A DNA stretch of 26,139 bases from DATHVR01 sp035461175 (GCA_035461175.1 DATHVR010000093.1:1-26139), one strand, 5' to 3'. Positions 14,548 through 23,109 are shown, numbered from the stretch's first letter. Translations and numbers: made by a program. The notes: generated by a model from the letters alone, not told the origin.

Positions 14548-16143
14548 CTAGAAGGTTCCCAGGTCGGTCGAGCGCAGGCGGTCGATGGTCATGATGGCAG
14601 CCGCGGTCAGGGCGCCCAGCACCGCCGCCAGGGCCAGGGCGGCGGAGAAATTGCCCAGTCCGGGCCGGCCCAGCAAGCGAAAGATCATCACCGGGACCGT
14701 GGTGGTGTTGGGCCGGGCGATGAACGAGGTGGCGCCGAACTCGCCGAGCGATACCACGAAGGCGAAACCGGCCCCGACCAGGGCGGCCCGGGCCACGATC
14801 GGCAGGTCGATCTGGCGGAACACCTGGACCGGTGACGCTCCCAGCATCGCCGCCGCCTCCCGGACCGAGGGATTGATCGCCCGCAGCAGGGGAACGGTGG
14901 CCCGCACCACGAACGGCACTGCGACGAGAGCATGGGCGAGAGGCACCAGCATGGTGGTGGCGCGCAGGTCGATGGGACGGTCGAGGGCGATGAGGAACCC
15001 GAATCCGATCGTGACCGCGGACGTGCCCAGCGGCAGCATCAACACCACGTCGAACCATTGCGACAGACGACTTCCCCGCCTAGATATGACGTAGGCGGCA
15101 CTGATTCCCACCGCCACCGCGATCACGGTGGCGGCAACGGCAAACCCGAGCGAGGTGGGGACCGCCTCGACCGGTCGGCCCACCACCGGGTCGTCCACGA
15201 ACAGGCGCCGGAATCCACCGTGGGCGAAGGCCCGCGACACCAGCACGGCGGGCGGAATCGCCATCAAGCCCAGGCTTCCCACTACCGAACCCGCAACTGC
15301 CAGGCGGGCCTTGCCGCGTGGGCGGCGGCGGGTGGTGGCCTCGGCGGCCAGGACCAGCGGTGAGGCCGTTCGTTCCTGACGCCGGGCGTAGAGGGCGAGC
15401 AGGGCCGAAACCCCGATGAGTTGGGCCAGCGCCAGAACCGCCGCCAGCGGCAGGTCGAACAACACCACCGCCTGGCGGTAGATCTCCACCTCGAGGGTGG
15501 CGTACTGGAACCCGCCCAGGATCAGGATCACCCCGAAGGAGGAGAAGGTGAAAAGGAACACGATCGAGGCGGCGGCGATGATGGCGGGGCGTAGCAAGGG
15601 AAAGGTCACGGTTCGGAATACCGTCCACGGACCCGCCCCGAGCATGGCTGCCGCCTCCTCCACCCGCCGGTCGATCCGCGCCCACATTCCGCCCACGGTG
15701 CGAACGACCACGGCGACGTTGTAGAACACGTGGGCGGCGAGGATGGCCCAGATCGACCCCCGCCAGCCCAGGGCGGCGAAGGCGGTCCCGACTACGACCG
15801 TCGGCAGGACGAACGGCACCACCACCAGGGCCTGGGCGGTGCGCCGCCCCGGGAACTCGAAGCGGGAGACGGCCCAGGTCAGAGGAGCGGCCACCACCAG
15901 AGTCAGCAGGGTGGACACCGTCGCCTGCCAGAGGGTGAACCATCCCACCCGCAGCAGCCGCGTCTCGACCGCCAGGTCCGGCAATTGCAGCTCGGAGATG
16001 CCCAGCCAGAGGATGCGCACCATCGGGTACACGAACAGGTACCCGATGAACACCACCGGCAGCGCCGCCGCCGCCCACACCGCCCGGCGGCTGGTCCGGA
16101 GGTTGCTCAGGGTGTCACCAGTCGTTGCCACTGGTCCACCCAC
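14548..16143 (-). CDS. thiP: Thiamine ABC transporter permease, two fused permease domains
   Basis: A 531-residue membrane protein with about twelve hydrophobic helices, formed from two binding-protein-dependent permease domains in tandem. Each carries an EAA loop: EEAAAMLGAGPWTVFRTVTFPLLRPA in the first half and REAAAMLGASPVQVFRQIDLPIVARA in the second. This fused form is normal for ThiP and FbpB. The upstream-most start is GTG 16143, overlapping thiB by 37 bases. A second GTG at 16131 is also possible, so the exact N-terminus is uncertain. Confidence 0.9.
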   Translation of the reverse strand: MGGPVATTGDTLSNLRTSRRAVWAAAALPVVFIGYLFVYPMVRILWLGISELQLPDLAVETRLLRVGWFTLWQATVSTLLTLVVAAPLTWAVSRFEFPGRRTAQALVVVPFVLPTVVVGTAFAALGWRGSIWAILAAHVFYNVAVVVRTVGGMWARIDRRVEEAAAMLGAGPWTVFRTVTFPLLRPAIIAAASIVFLFTFSSFGVILILGGFQYATLEVEIYRQAVVLFDLPLAAVLALAQLIGVSALLALYARRQERTASPLVLAAEATTRRRPRGKARLAVAGSVVGSLGLMAIPPAVLVSRAFAHGGFRRLFVDDPVVGRPVEAVPTSLGFAVAATVIAVAVGISAAYVISRRGSRLSQWFDVVLMLPLGTSAVTIGFGFLIALDRPIDLRATTMLVPLAHALVAVPFVVRATVPLLRAINPSVREAAAMLGASPVQVFRQIDLPIVARAALVGAGFAFVVSLGEFGATSFIARPNTTTVPVMIFRLLGRPGLGNFSAALALAAVLGALTAAAIMTIDRLRSTDLGTF

Positions 16144-17147
16144 GCCTCCCGGTTGTCGGCTATCTCGCGGGGATCCATCGAGATCGGATTCTCGGGGATG
16201 ACGGTGTTCTCGGCGAACACCTCGGGGAGGGCCACTCCGTCGTTGGCGGGGAACACGAACCAGTTGGTGGGGATCGTCTCCTGGAACTCGGGGCTGAGCA
16301 TGAAGTCGATCAGGTCACCGGCCGCTTCGGGATGCTCCCCGTTGGCGAGGATGCCGGCGAACTCGATCTGGCGATAGCAGCCGTCGGTCACGACTCCGGT
16401 GGGGGCCTCGTCGACGGGGGGATCGGCAAACATCACCTCGGCCGGGGGCGAGGAGGCGTAGCTCACCACGATCGGATCCTCGCCGCCGTAACGGGTGAAG
16501 TCGGCGTAGTAGGCCGTGTCCCAGTCGGCGACGATGTTGACGTCGTTGGCGATCAGCGACTCCCAGTATCCGGGCCACTCGGTGCCGTATCGGTCGATGG
16601 TGGCGAGCAGGAATGCGAGCCCCGGTGAGGAACGGGCCGGGTCCTCCACGACGAGCAGCCCGGCGTACTCGGGCGCCACCAGGTCGTCGAGACTGTCGGG
16701 CGGCGCTATCCCGTTGTCCTCGAACCAGGCGATGTCGTAGTTGAGGCAGACGTCGCCGAAGTCGATCGGGGTCACCCGGTTCTCGGGATCGACGATCAGT
16801 TCGGGGAGGACCGAGTCGAGATGTTCCGACTCGTGGGCGACGAAAATGTCCTCGTCGAGGGCGCGGGAGAGGAAGGTGTCGTCCACGCCGAACAGGACAT
16901 CCGCCAGCGGGTTGTCCCGCGTCAGGACCGCCTGGTTGACGGTCCCGCCGGCGTCGCCCGCCGCCACCACCTCGACGTCGATGCCGGTCTCGGCGGTGAA
17001 GGCAGAGAAGGTCTCGTCCGTGACGGCGTCGGCGAAGGAGTCGTGGGAGAGGAGTGTCAGTGACTCCGGTGGGGCATCACCTTCGCCGCCATTGCAGGCA
17101 GCGAGCAGCACCATCAGAGTCGAGATTGCGAGCAACCGGGCCTTCAT
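16107..17147 (-). CDS. thiB: Thiamine-binding lipoprotein
   Basis: A 346-residue family 1 solute-binding protein. The ATG at 17147 is preferred over the one at 17153 because AAAGGA then has a normal six-base spacing. The signal peptide MKARLLAISTLMVLLAAC has lipobox LLAAC. ThiB-type features follow: SHDSFADAVTDETFSAFTAETGIDVEVV, then DVLFGVDDTFLSRALDEDIF, and VEDPARSSPGLAFLLATIDRYG. It would bind thiamine or a phosphate ester outside the membrane for ThiPQ. Translation is probably controlled by the TPP riboswitch that ends about 46 bases upstream. Confidence 0.92.
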   Translation of the reverse strand: MKARLLAISTLMVLLAACNGGEGDAPPESLTLLSHDSFADAVTDETFSAFTAETGIDVEVVAAGDAGGTVNQAVLTRDNPLADVLFGVDDTFLSRALDEDIFVAHESEHLDSVLPELIVDPENRVTPIDFGDVCLNYDIAWFEDNGIAPPDSLDDLVAPEYAGLLVVEDPARSSPGLAFLLATIDRYGTEWPGYWESLIANDVNIVADWDTAYYADFTRYGGEDPIVVSYASSPPAEVMFADPPVDEAPTGVVTDGCYRQIEFAGILANGEHPEAAGDLIDFMLSPEFQETIPTNWFVFPANDGVALPEVFAENTVIPENPISMDPREIADNREAWVDQWQRLVTP

Positions 17148-17193
17148 GTCCATTCCTTTGTCGCTGGCGACGCCGGTCCGGTAGCTGGGCCAA

Positions 17194-17288
17194 GAATCCC
17201 TTCGCCGGCATGACCCGGATCAGGTTCTAACGGTCGGAGCCTGGTCGAGGCTCCCTCTCAGCCCGGTCCACCGGGCTCCCGCGTCTAC
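17194..17288 (-). ncRNA. TPP riboswitch (THI element) of the thiBPQ operon
   Basis: On the minus strand the conserved core is complete: GCGGGAGCCC, then CGGGCTGAGAGGG, a P3 stem GGAGCC/GGCTCC, ACCGTTAGAACCTGATCCGG and GTCATGCCGGCGAAGGGAT. CTGAGA binds the pyrimidine of TPP and the CTGATC...ATGCC(G)GCG.AGGGA half binds the diphosphate. No U-tract terminator is visible between it and thiB, so control is probably at translation start, with high TPP hiding the AAAGGA site; that mechanism is inference. Confidence 0.95.
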
Positions 17289-17313
17289 CCCCGATGGTAA
17301 CCCACCGAATCCC

Positions 17314-18498
17314 CTATTCCGGCGGGGCGACTACCAGCACCGTGTTGTGGCCGCCGAACCCGAACGAGTTGGAGATGACGGGCCGGGGACCCCAGCTGCG
17401 GCGCTCGATCACGATGTCGTCAAGGGGGATGTCGGGGTCCTGGTCGTCCAGTCCGACGTTGGGGGGCAGCTCACCCCGGTCGATGGCGAGGATGCAGGCT
17501 GCCGCTTCTATCGCTCCCGAGGCACCGAGGGCATGGCCGGTGGTGCCCTTGATCGAGGACACCGCCGGCTGGGACGTTCCGAACACCCGGGCGATCACCG
17601 CGCCTTCGGTGCGGTCGTTCAACTCGGTCCCGGTTCCGTGGGCATTGACGTAGCCGATGTCGGCCGGTGTCAGCCCGGCGTCCTCGAGGGCGAGCCGGAC
17701 CGCCCGCTCCGCGCCCTCACCCTCGGGATGGGGGGCGGTGATGTGGTGGGCGTCGGCGGTGGAAGCACCGCCCGGCAGCGAGGCCAGAATCGTGGCACCC
17801 CGAGCCTCGGCCCGCTCCCGCGGTTCGAGGATGAGGATGGCGGCTCCCTCGCCGAGCACGAAGCCGTCGCGGTGGGTGTCGAACGGCTTGGCCGTGAGAG
17901 AGGGAGACAGCGCCCGGGCGGCCACGAATCCCTCCACGGTGGGCTTGCGGATCGCTCCCTCGGCACCCCCGACCACGGCCACGTCGGCATACCCCCACTC
18001 GATCAGGCGGAGACCGTCGAGGATGGCCTGGGCGCCGGCGGCGCAGGCCACGACCGGTGTTGAGGCCTGGCCGCCGAATCCATACTTGATCGAGATTGCG
18101 GCGGCGGCGGCGTTGCACATCATCATGGGGATGAGCAACGGCGACACCCGGGGCTCGTCCTCGTACGAGGCACCGATCAGAGTCTCCAGGGCTTCGAGCC
18201 CTCCGATGCCGGTGGCGACGTTGACGGTGACCCGGTTCGGGTCTACATCGAGGTCGCCGGCCTGGGTGAGGGCCTCCTCGGTCGCCACCAGGGCGAACTG
18301 GGCGAAGCGGTCCAGGCGTCGGGCCTCTCGTCTCGGGATGGCCGGCTCGGGATCCCACTCCCTCACCGCGTGGGGTCCGGTTCCGGGGTCGATGCCGAGA
18401 CCCTTCCAGAAGGCGTCGCGTCCCTCGCCGGGCGCGGCCACCACGCCGATCCCGGTCACCACAACATCGCGTCTCTCCATCACCACATTCTGCCCCAT
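17314..18498 (-). CDS. fabF: FabF-type 3-oxoacyl-ACP synthase II
   Basis: A 394-residue condensing enzyme when started at ATG 18498, where GGGAGGA lies just upstream; ATG 18480 (MERRDVVVTGIGV) is an alternative. The Cys-His-His triad is present: C152 in PVVACAAGAQAI, H287 in NAHGTGTELND and H322 in SSIKGTTGHALGASG, plus K317 and the NSFGFGGHN end motif. It would elongate acyl-ACP in fatty acid or polyketide synthesis. The active-site context ACAAG and NAHGTGT differ slightly from the usual ACATG and NAHGTST. No ACP, ketoreductase or malonyltransferase gene lies next to it, so it may be a second ketosynthase with a special substrate. Confidence 0.9.
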   Translation of the reverse strand: MGQNVVMERRDVVVTGIGVVAAPGEGRDAFWKGLGIDPGTGPHAVREWDPEPAIPRREARRLDRFAQFALVATEEALTQAGDLDVDPNRVTVNVATGIGGLEALETLIGASYEDEPRVSPLLIPMMMCNAAAAAISIKYGFGGQASTPVVACAAGAQAILDGLRLIEWGYADVAVVGGAEGAIRKPTVEGFVAARALSPSLTAKPFDTHRDGFVLGEGAAILILEPRERAEARGATILASLPGGASTADAHHITAPHPEGEGAERAVRLALEDAGLTPADIGYVNAHGTGTELNDRTEGAVIARVFGTSQPAVSSIKGTTGHALGASGAIEAAACILAIDRGELPPNVGLDDQDPDIPLDDIVIERRSWGPRPVISNSFGFGGHNTVLVVAPPE

Positions 18499-18522
18499 CC
18501 GTCCTCCCAATCCGATGCCGGG

Positions 18523-19998
18523 TCAGGCGCGGCGTCGTCGGCGGATCGCGGACCAGCCCGCCGCCACGATCGCTGCCACCCCTGCCAGGGCGGCCATGGC
18601 CACCGCCAGCGGGAGGGCGGGCTCCCGTGCGGAGGCAGCTTCCGGCGCCGGCGCCTGGGTGGCGTCCGGGGACTCGGTCGTAGTCGGAGCCTCGATCTGT
18701 GCCTGGTCGTCTATCACTGCCACGAGACGATGGCCGGGGGTGGGGAGAATGGCAAGCTCGACCGGATCCGCGCCCGGTTCGGTCAGGTAGAGATGCCCTT
18801 CTCCGACCGAGACGATGGCGTCGCCGATGACTGTCGTGGGCCAGTCGGGAGCCACGGTCTCGGTGATCTCCCCACTGGTGGTGTCTATGACGAGGGTGGT
18901 CGGAAAGTCGGCCTCCGCCGGGTAGTGGGCGGCGATCAACCGGTGTTGGTCGAGCCAGCCGTACACCTCGATGTCCGCAAGGGGGCCGGTATCGAATTCC
19001 ACTTCGCCGGTGCGGGCATCGTGGACGCGCGCCACGGTCACATAGCTCCCCTGGGGCGGGAACTCGGCCCGGGACACCAGCAAACGGGTGCCGTCGTCAC
19101 TCAGATCCAGGCGTCCCGGCTCGGTGCCCGGCACCAGACCCACGCTGGCTCCAGTGAGGATGTCGATGACCTCGATGCCACCGGTCCCTGTCGACACGGC
19201 CAGGCGTCCGCCCGCCGCGTCGAACATGGCGGGCTCGCCGTCGTAGACGACCCGCCCGTTGCCCAGGAGTTCGAAGCGGGAGGCGGACCCATCCTCAGCC
19301 CAGACCTGGGCGAGAACGTGACTCCCTTCCTCGTCCAGGCACCAGGCCTGTTCGGCGCGCCCCGCGGGCGGCGGCGGGATCACCTCGACCGCCGTCAGGT
19401 CGTCGACGTCGCGCAACGTCACCTCTCCTCCGACCACCTCGACCAGGCGGTCACCGCCCGGGCACAGCGCCACCGACCAGGAGAATCGGTCGTCGCCCAC
19501 CGCGGCAAGCAACCGTCCGTTGGCGTCGAGAGTGGCAAGACGGGTACGGCCGGTGTCCGCAGCGATGAGAAAGACCGGGGGACCGGTCCCGTCGAACACC
19601 ACCGGGTTCGTGGCGGTCAGCAGTGCTTCGGGGGTGGTGACGGAGCACAGTCCGCTCGAGGGCCGGCCGTTGTCGTTGTAGAGGAAGACGCCGGCCCGAT
19701 CCCCCTCGGCCATCTCGAATCCACAGGCGGCGCCGTCGAGGGCCGAGTGAACCCCGACCGTGGGTCCCAGGTCGCCCTTGACCCACTCCTCCACCTCGAA
19801 CACCCAGATGCCAGTGAACCCGTCAGGAGAGGTCGGTTCGGTGGGTCGCTCGACCAGGGTGCCGACGAAGGCCCCGGCCGAGTCCTCCAGCATGGTGGCC
19901 GGGTCGACCATCGCGCACGAGCACGCCTCCGCTCTTCCGCCCGGCCCGGCCATCACCAGCAGCGAGGCGAAGACGATCGCGGCGGCGATGCGCTTCAT
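18523..19998 (-). CDS. Surface-anchored protein with NTR/TIMP-like domain and propeller-like repeats
   Basis: A 491-residue exported protein starting at ATG 19998 (MKRIAAAIVFASLLVMAGPGGRAEA signal peptide). Immediately after the cleavage region comes CSCAMVDPATMLEDSAGAFVGTLVE, the CxC opening of TIMP/NTR-like domains, which relies on an N-terminal Cys pair. From about residue 140 to 410 there are repeated beta-rich blades (GRTRLATLDANGRLLAAVGDD; LDLSDDGTRLLVSR; GGIEVIDILTGASV) that look like a WD40/YVTN-type propeller. A Thr/Pro/Glu-rich linker leads to a final membrane helix and an RRRRR tail, so the bulk of the protein faces outwards. The function is unknown; NTR domains often bind partner proteins. 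No sortase motif was seen. Confidence 0.8.
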   Translation of the reverse strand: MKRIAAAIVFASLLVMAGPGGRAEACSCAMVDPATMLEDSAGAFVGTLVERPTEPTSPDGFTGIWVFEVEEWVKGDLGPTVGVHSALDGAACGFEMAEGDRAGVFLYNDNGRPSSGLCSVTTPEALLTATNPVVFDGTGPPVFLIAADTGRTRLATLDANGRLLAAVGDDRFSWSVALCPGGDRLVEVVGGEVTLRDVDDLTAVEVIPPPPAGRAEQAWCLDEEGSHVLAQVWAEDGSASRFELLGNGRVVYDGEPAMFDAAGGRLAVSTGTGGIEVIDILTGASVGLVPGTEPGRLDLSDDGTRLLVSRAEFPPQGSYVTVARVHDARTGEVEFDTGPLADIEVYGWLDQHRLIAAHYPAEADFPTTLVIDTTSGEITETVAPDWPTTVIGDAIVSVGEGHLYLTEPGADPVELAILPTPGHRLVAVIDDQAQIEAPTTTESPDATQAPAPEAASAREPALPLAVAMAALAGVAAIVAAGWSAIRRRRRA

Positions 19999-20080
19999 GA
20001 GGTTCCGACGCTGTCGGTGCCGGTGTGGTTCCCCGAGTGTCCGGTCCACTCCCGTGCATGCCCGAGCCGCCGACCGACTA

Positions 20081-20602
20081 TCAGGAGGTCTCGCCGGCGA
20101 TCGCTGCGGTGATCTCCGCTGCTGTCTTCACACCCGACCAACGCTCCACCTCGGCCGCGAGGTCGAGGTATTCGATGGGTGCCGCGTTCTCGTGCTCACC
20201 CCACGCCTCACGGGGGAGCATCCACATGACCTCGAACTCGTTTCCGTCGGGGTCGGCGCCGTAGACGCTCTTGGTGGCGCCGTGACTGGACTCTCCGGTG
20301 TAGGCGCCTGCATCGATCACGGCCTCTCGGGCCTCGACCAGATCGTCGATTGTGTCGACCTGCCAGGCGAGGTGATACAGCCCGATGGCCCCGCGCCGCT
20401 TCGGAGGAGCCGTTTCACCGACTCCGAAGAGGCCGAGGTCGTGGTGGTTCCCTGAGCGTGGCAACCGAAGGAAGGCCGCGCTCGCCTCGGGGATCGACGC
20501 AATCACCTCCAGTCCGAAGGTCGCCGTGTAGAAGTCGACGGATCGGGACAGATCCGATACGAACAGGACGGCGTGATTCAGCCGTACGGGTGAACTGGAC
20601 AT
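20081..20602 (-). CDS. VOC-family (glyoxalase/extradiol dioxygenase-like) metalloprotein
   Basis: A 173-residue vicinal-oxygen-chelate protein. The start at 20602 is preferred over the ATG at 20608 because AAAGGA then has normal spacing. Two beta-alpha-beta-beta-beta modules contain metal ligands H10 (LNHAVLFVSDL), H77 (LYHLAWQV) and E124 (DPDGNEFEVMW), as in catechol 2,3-dioxygenase-like enzymes. The substrate is unknown. It follows an SDR gene on the same strand with about 24 bases between them, and the pair faces a MarR regulator. This suggests a small degradative or detoxifying unit. Confidence 0.88.
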   Translation of the reverse strand: MSSSPVRLNHAVLFVSDLSRSVDFYTATFGLEVIASIPEASAAFLRLPRSGNHHDLGLFGVGETAPPKRRGAIGLYHLAWQVDTIDDLVEAREAVIDAGAYTGESSHGATKSVYGADPDGNEFEVMWMLPREAWGEHENAAPIEYLDLAAEVERWSGVKTAAEITAAIAGETS

Positions 20603-20626
20603 AGACATCTTCCTTTCTGGCCTGGG

Positions 20627-21370
20627 TCAGGAGGCGGTATATCCGCCGTCGGCCACGAACTCCGAACCGGTGATGAACGAGGCGTCGTCGCTGGCGAGGA
20701 AGACGATGAGCGCAGCCAGTTCCTCCGGTTGAGCGAGCCGGCCCATCGGTGTCACACCGGCCAGCATCTCTCGATCGGTGTCGCCCAAGATCGGGGTATC
20801 GACGAAGCCGGGGTGTACCGAGTTTACCCGGACGCCTTCTTTCGCCCATGCCAGGGCGGTGCTCTTGGTCAGAAGCCGCACCGCACCCTTGGCCGCGTGG
20901 TAGGCAGGCGAGGTGCCGAAGCCGCCCACGATGCCGAACATGGAACTGACGTTGACGACCGCCCCGTGGCCCGAGCGCTTGAGGGCGGCGCTCGCTGCCT
21001 TCTGGCCGAGGAACACACTGGTCTGGGTGATGGCGATGACCCGGTCGTAGATTTCCTTGCTGGTCTCCTCGATGGTCTCGTTGTCGCCGATGCCGGCGTT
21101 GTTGACGAGGACGTCGAGTCCTCCGAATTCTTTCTCGGCGGAGGCGACTGCCTCAGCCCACGCCTCCTCGCTGGAGACGTCGAGGGGTTGGAAGAGGGCC
21201 CGACCACCGGCAGAGGTGATCTCAGCCACCACCTCGCGTCCGGCATCCTCCTGGATGTCGGCCACCACCACGGCGGCGCCTTCCTGCGCCAGTCGGAGCG
21301 CGGTGGCTCGGCCAATGCCACTGGCCGCACCGGTGACGAGAGCGGTTCGGTCTGCGAATCGGGGGGACAT
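20627..21370 (-). CDS. Short-chain dehydrogenase/reductase
   Basis: A 247-residue classical SDR. The start at 21370 has AAAGGAA six bases upstream and directly precedes MSPRFADRTALVTGAASGIG; a longer open frame upstream covers promoter and regulator sequence. It has TGAASGIG (13-20), D38 at the end of beta-2 (suggesting NAD over NADP), NNAG (90-93), S142/S143 and the catalytic Y157-x3-K161 (YHAAK). It probably oxidises or reduces an alcohol or ketone. The gene is divergent from marR across an AT-rich spacer. Confidence 0.9.
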   Translation of the reverse strand: MSPRFADRTALVTGAASGIGRATALRLAQEGAAVVVADIQEDAGREVVAEITSAGGRALFQPLDVSSEEAWAEAVASAEKEFGGLDVLVNNAGIGDNETIEETSKEIYDRVIAITQTSVFLGQKAASAALKRSGHGAVVNVSSMFGIVGGFGTSPAYHAAKGAVRLLTKSTALAWAKEGVRVNSVHPGFVDTPILGDTDREMLAGVTPMGRLAQPEELAALIVFLASDDASFITGSEFVADGGYTAS

Positions 21371-21420
21371 GGAAGTTCCTTTCGTGGGGCCATCCGGGAG
21401 GGACAGCAAGATAATGTCTG

Positions 21421-21451
21421 CTAAGTTAACTACTGCGAAGTAAGGTATATT
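21421..21451. promoter_or_regulatory. AT-rich divergent promoter region with candidate MarR operator
   Basis: The 84-base spacer between the SDR and marR starts contains the perfect palindrome AGTTAACT (21424-21431) and a TATATT box (21446-21451), in strong contrast to the GC-rich surroundings. A palindrome between a MarR gene and a divergent enzyme operon is the usual place for MarR binding and autoregulation. Only pattern supports it. Confidence 0.45.
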
Positions 21452-21454
21452 CCC

Positions 21455-21919
21455 ATGTCTTCCGATGAACGCCATTTGATCGACGACGAGCGCATCAGCG
21501 ACTACGGGCGTCTGGTGGAGGCCCAGCGCCATCTCCATCGGATCTTCGACCGGTCACTCCGAAGCCAGGCGGGTATCTCCAGCATCTGGTACGAGGCGAT
21601 GTTGCGGCTGGCGCGTGCGACCCAGGGACGTCTCTCAACGAGCGATCTGGGAGAGTCATTGGTTCTCAGCTCGGGCGGTGTGACCCGACTGGTCGACCGG
21701 CTGGTGGAGCGAGGGTTCGTTGAGCGAATCTCCGACGAAGCCGACCGCCGGGTCGTCTGGGTCAGTCTCACACCAGCCGGCTTCGACGTTCTCGCCGAAG
21801 CCACCCGGATCCATCTCGAGGATCTCGAGGAACACTTTGTCTCGAGACTCGATGCCGCCGAGCGACAGACCTTGAAGAAGTTGCTGCGCCACTTGCGCCG
21901 CCCCCCAAGCCCCTCGTAA
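21455..21919 (+). CDS. MarR-family transcriptional regulator
   Basis: A 154-residue winged-helix regulator. The recognition region is STSDLGESLVLSSGGVTRLVDRLVERGFVERISDEADRRVVWVSLTPAGFDVL, with the DRR wing and LTPAG that mark MarR proteins. Flanking helices (RISDYGRLVEAQRHLHRIFDRSL and the C-terminal HFVSRLDAAERQTLKKLLRHL) would form the dimer interface. TAAGG lies nine bases before the ATG. It is divergent from the SDR-VOC pair and probably represses it until a small aromatic or similar ligand binds (family knowledge plus inference). Confidence 0.92.
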   Translation: MSSDERHLIDDERISDYGRLVEAQRHLHRIFDRSLRSQAGISSIWYEAMLRLARATQGRLSTSDLGESLVLSSGGVTRLVDRLVERGFVERISDEADRRVVWVSLTPAGFDVLAEATRIHLEDLEEHFVSRLDAAERQTLKKLLRHLRRPPSPS

Positions 21920-21954
21920 CCACGAATCTCAGCCAGGTACGCTCGGCGCTCACT

Positions 21955-22251
21955 GTGACTCAGACGTGCACCCATCTCGATACTGTCGCCGAGGTCTCGC
22001 CCTCGAGCGAGGGATGCGAGGACTGCCTGCGGATCGGGTCGCGGTGGGTCCATCTCCGTATGTGCATGAGCTGTGGCCATGTCGGATGCTGCAACAGCTC
22101 GCCCAACCGTCATGCCACCGCCCACTGGCAGCAGTACCCCGATCACCCATTGGTCCGTTCCTACGAGCCGGGAGAGAACTGGTGGTGGTGCTATGCCGAC
22201 GAGGCGTGGTTCGAGGTCGAAGACGCCCCACCCGCGCCGTCCCACCCCTAG
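21955..22251 (+). CDS. Stand-alone UBP-type zinc-finger protein
   Basis: A 98-residue protein that is almost entirely one ZnF-UBP domain. Ligands are visible as CTHLD at the start, then CEDC, CMSCGHVGCCNSS, and the histidines in NRHATAHW and HPLVRSYEPGENWWWCY. In eukaryotes this domain binds the free C-terminus of ubiquitin; bacterial single-domain versions are common in actinobacteria and have no settled role. The start is GTG with no clear Shine-Dalgarno sequence. It is 35 bases after marR on the same strand and may be co-transcribed. Confidence 0.88.
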   Translation: MTQTCTHLDTVAEVSPSSEGCEDCLRIGSRWVHLRMCMSCGHVGCCNSSPNRHATAHWQQYPDHPLVRSYEPGENWWWCYADEAWFEVEDAPPAPSHP

Positions 22252-22267
22252 ACCGCCGTCTGAGAGG

Positions 22268-23038
22268 TCAGTCCCCGAACACGTTGCGCTGGAGTTTGCG
22301 CATCCCGCCCAGCCAGCGGTCGTAGTCGTTGGCCTTGTTCTGGAAGTACTGCTCGACTTCGGGATGGGGGAGGATCAGGAATTTCTCGGCCGCGATTCCC
22401 TCGACCACAGCCTGGGCGACCTCCGCGGGTTCGATCGCCACCGGTTCCAGCAGGGTGCGGAACTCGTCGGCGGCGTCGAGCAGGCGAGTGCGGACACCCT
22501 GGGGGCACAGCGCCGATACCTTCACTCCGGCGTCGCCATAGGTGACCGCCAGCCACTCGGCGAAGGCGAGGGCGGCGTGCTTGGTGACCGAATACTGGGC
22601 CGCCTTCAGGTTGGTGAGCAGGCCCGCCGCCGAGACCGTGGGGAGGAAGTAGCCCTCGCCCCGGGCCACCCACTCGGGGACGAGGCGGCGGGCGACGTGG
22701 ACGTGGGACTTGACGTTGATGTCCCACAATCGGTCCCACTCGTCGTCGGGGGTCTGTTCGTCGCCGCTGATGCCGATGCCGGCGTTGGCGCAGAACAGGT
22801 CGACGGGGCCGTAGGCCTCCTCGGCGGCATCGATCAGGGCGACGGTGTCGGCCTCGACCGAGACGTCGGCCCGCATCGCCTTGGCCCCGATGTCGGTGGC
22901 GACCGCCTGGACCGCGTCTTCGTCGATGTCGGAGACGGCGATCCCGGCCGGTTCCTCCCGGGCGAAGCGGCGGGCCATGGCCTCGCCGATTCCCCGTGCC
23001 GCTCCCGTGACGATGATGACCTTGCCGCGCAGTTCCAT
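22268..23038 (-). CDS. Short-chain dehydrogenase/reductase
   Basis: A 256-residue classical SDR with TGAARGIG (11-18), D37 after beta-2 (NAD preference likely), CANAGIG (83-89, where most relatives have NNAG), S136 and the catalytic Y149-x3-K153 (YSVTK). The C-terminal part carries a PEVEQYFQNKANDYDRWLGGMRKLQRN tail typical of a group of actinobacterial SDRs. It converges with the zinc-finger gene and no partner enzyme is adjacent, so its substrate cannot be inferred. Confidence 0.9.
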   Translation of the reverse strand: MELRGKVIIVTGAARGIGEAMARRFAREEPAGIAVSDIDEDAVQAVATDIGAKAMRADVSVEADTVALIDAAEEAYGPVDLFCANAGIGISGDEQTPDDEWDRLWDINVKSHVHVARRLVPEWVARGEGYFLPTVSAAGLLTNLKAAQYSVTKHAALAFAEWLAVTYGDAGVKVSALCPQGVRTRLLDAADEFRTLLEPVAIEPAEVAQAVVEGIAAEKFLILPHPEVEQYFQNKANDYDRWLGGMRKLQRNVFGD

Positions 23039-23109
23039 GGCCGGGGAGGTTAACGGTGCGCCGGGGAACGATCGTCCTGTGAGGGGTCCGCACCCTCACA
23101 TGACCAACC

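Noticed and set aside
18370..20112. 580-codon open frame on the plus strand opposite fabF and the NTR-like gene
   Set aside because: It spans two real minus-strand genes and the gap between them, has low-complexity Gly/Arg/His content and lacks any motif. The same reasoning removes the long antisense frames at 1633-2886, 5512-6846, 13781-15058 and 23167-25026.
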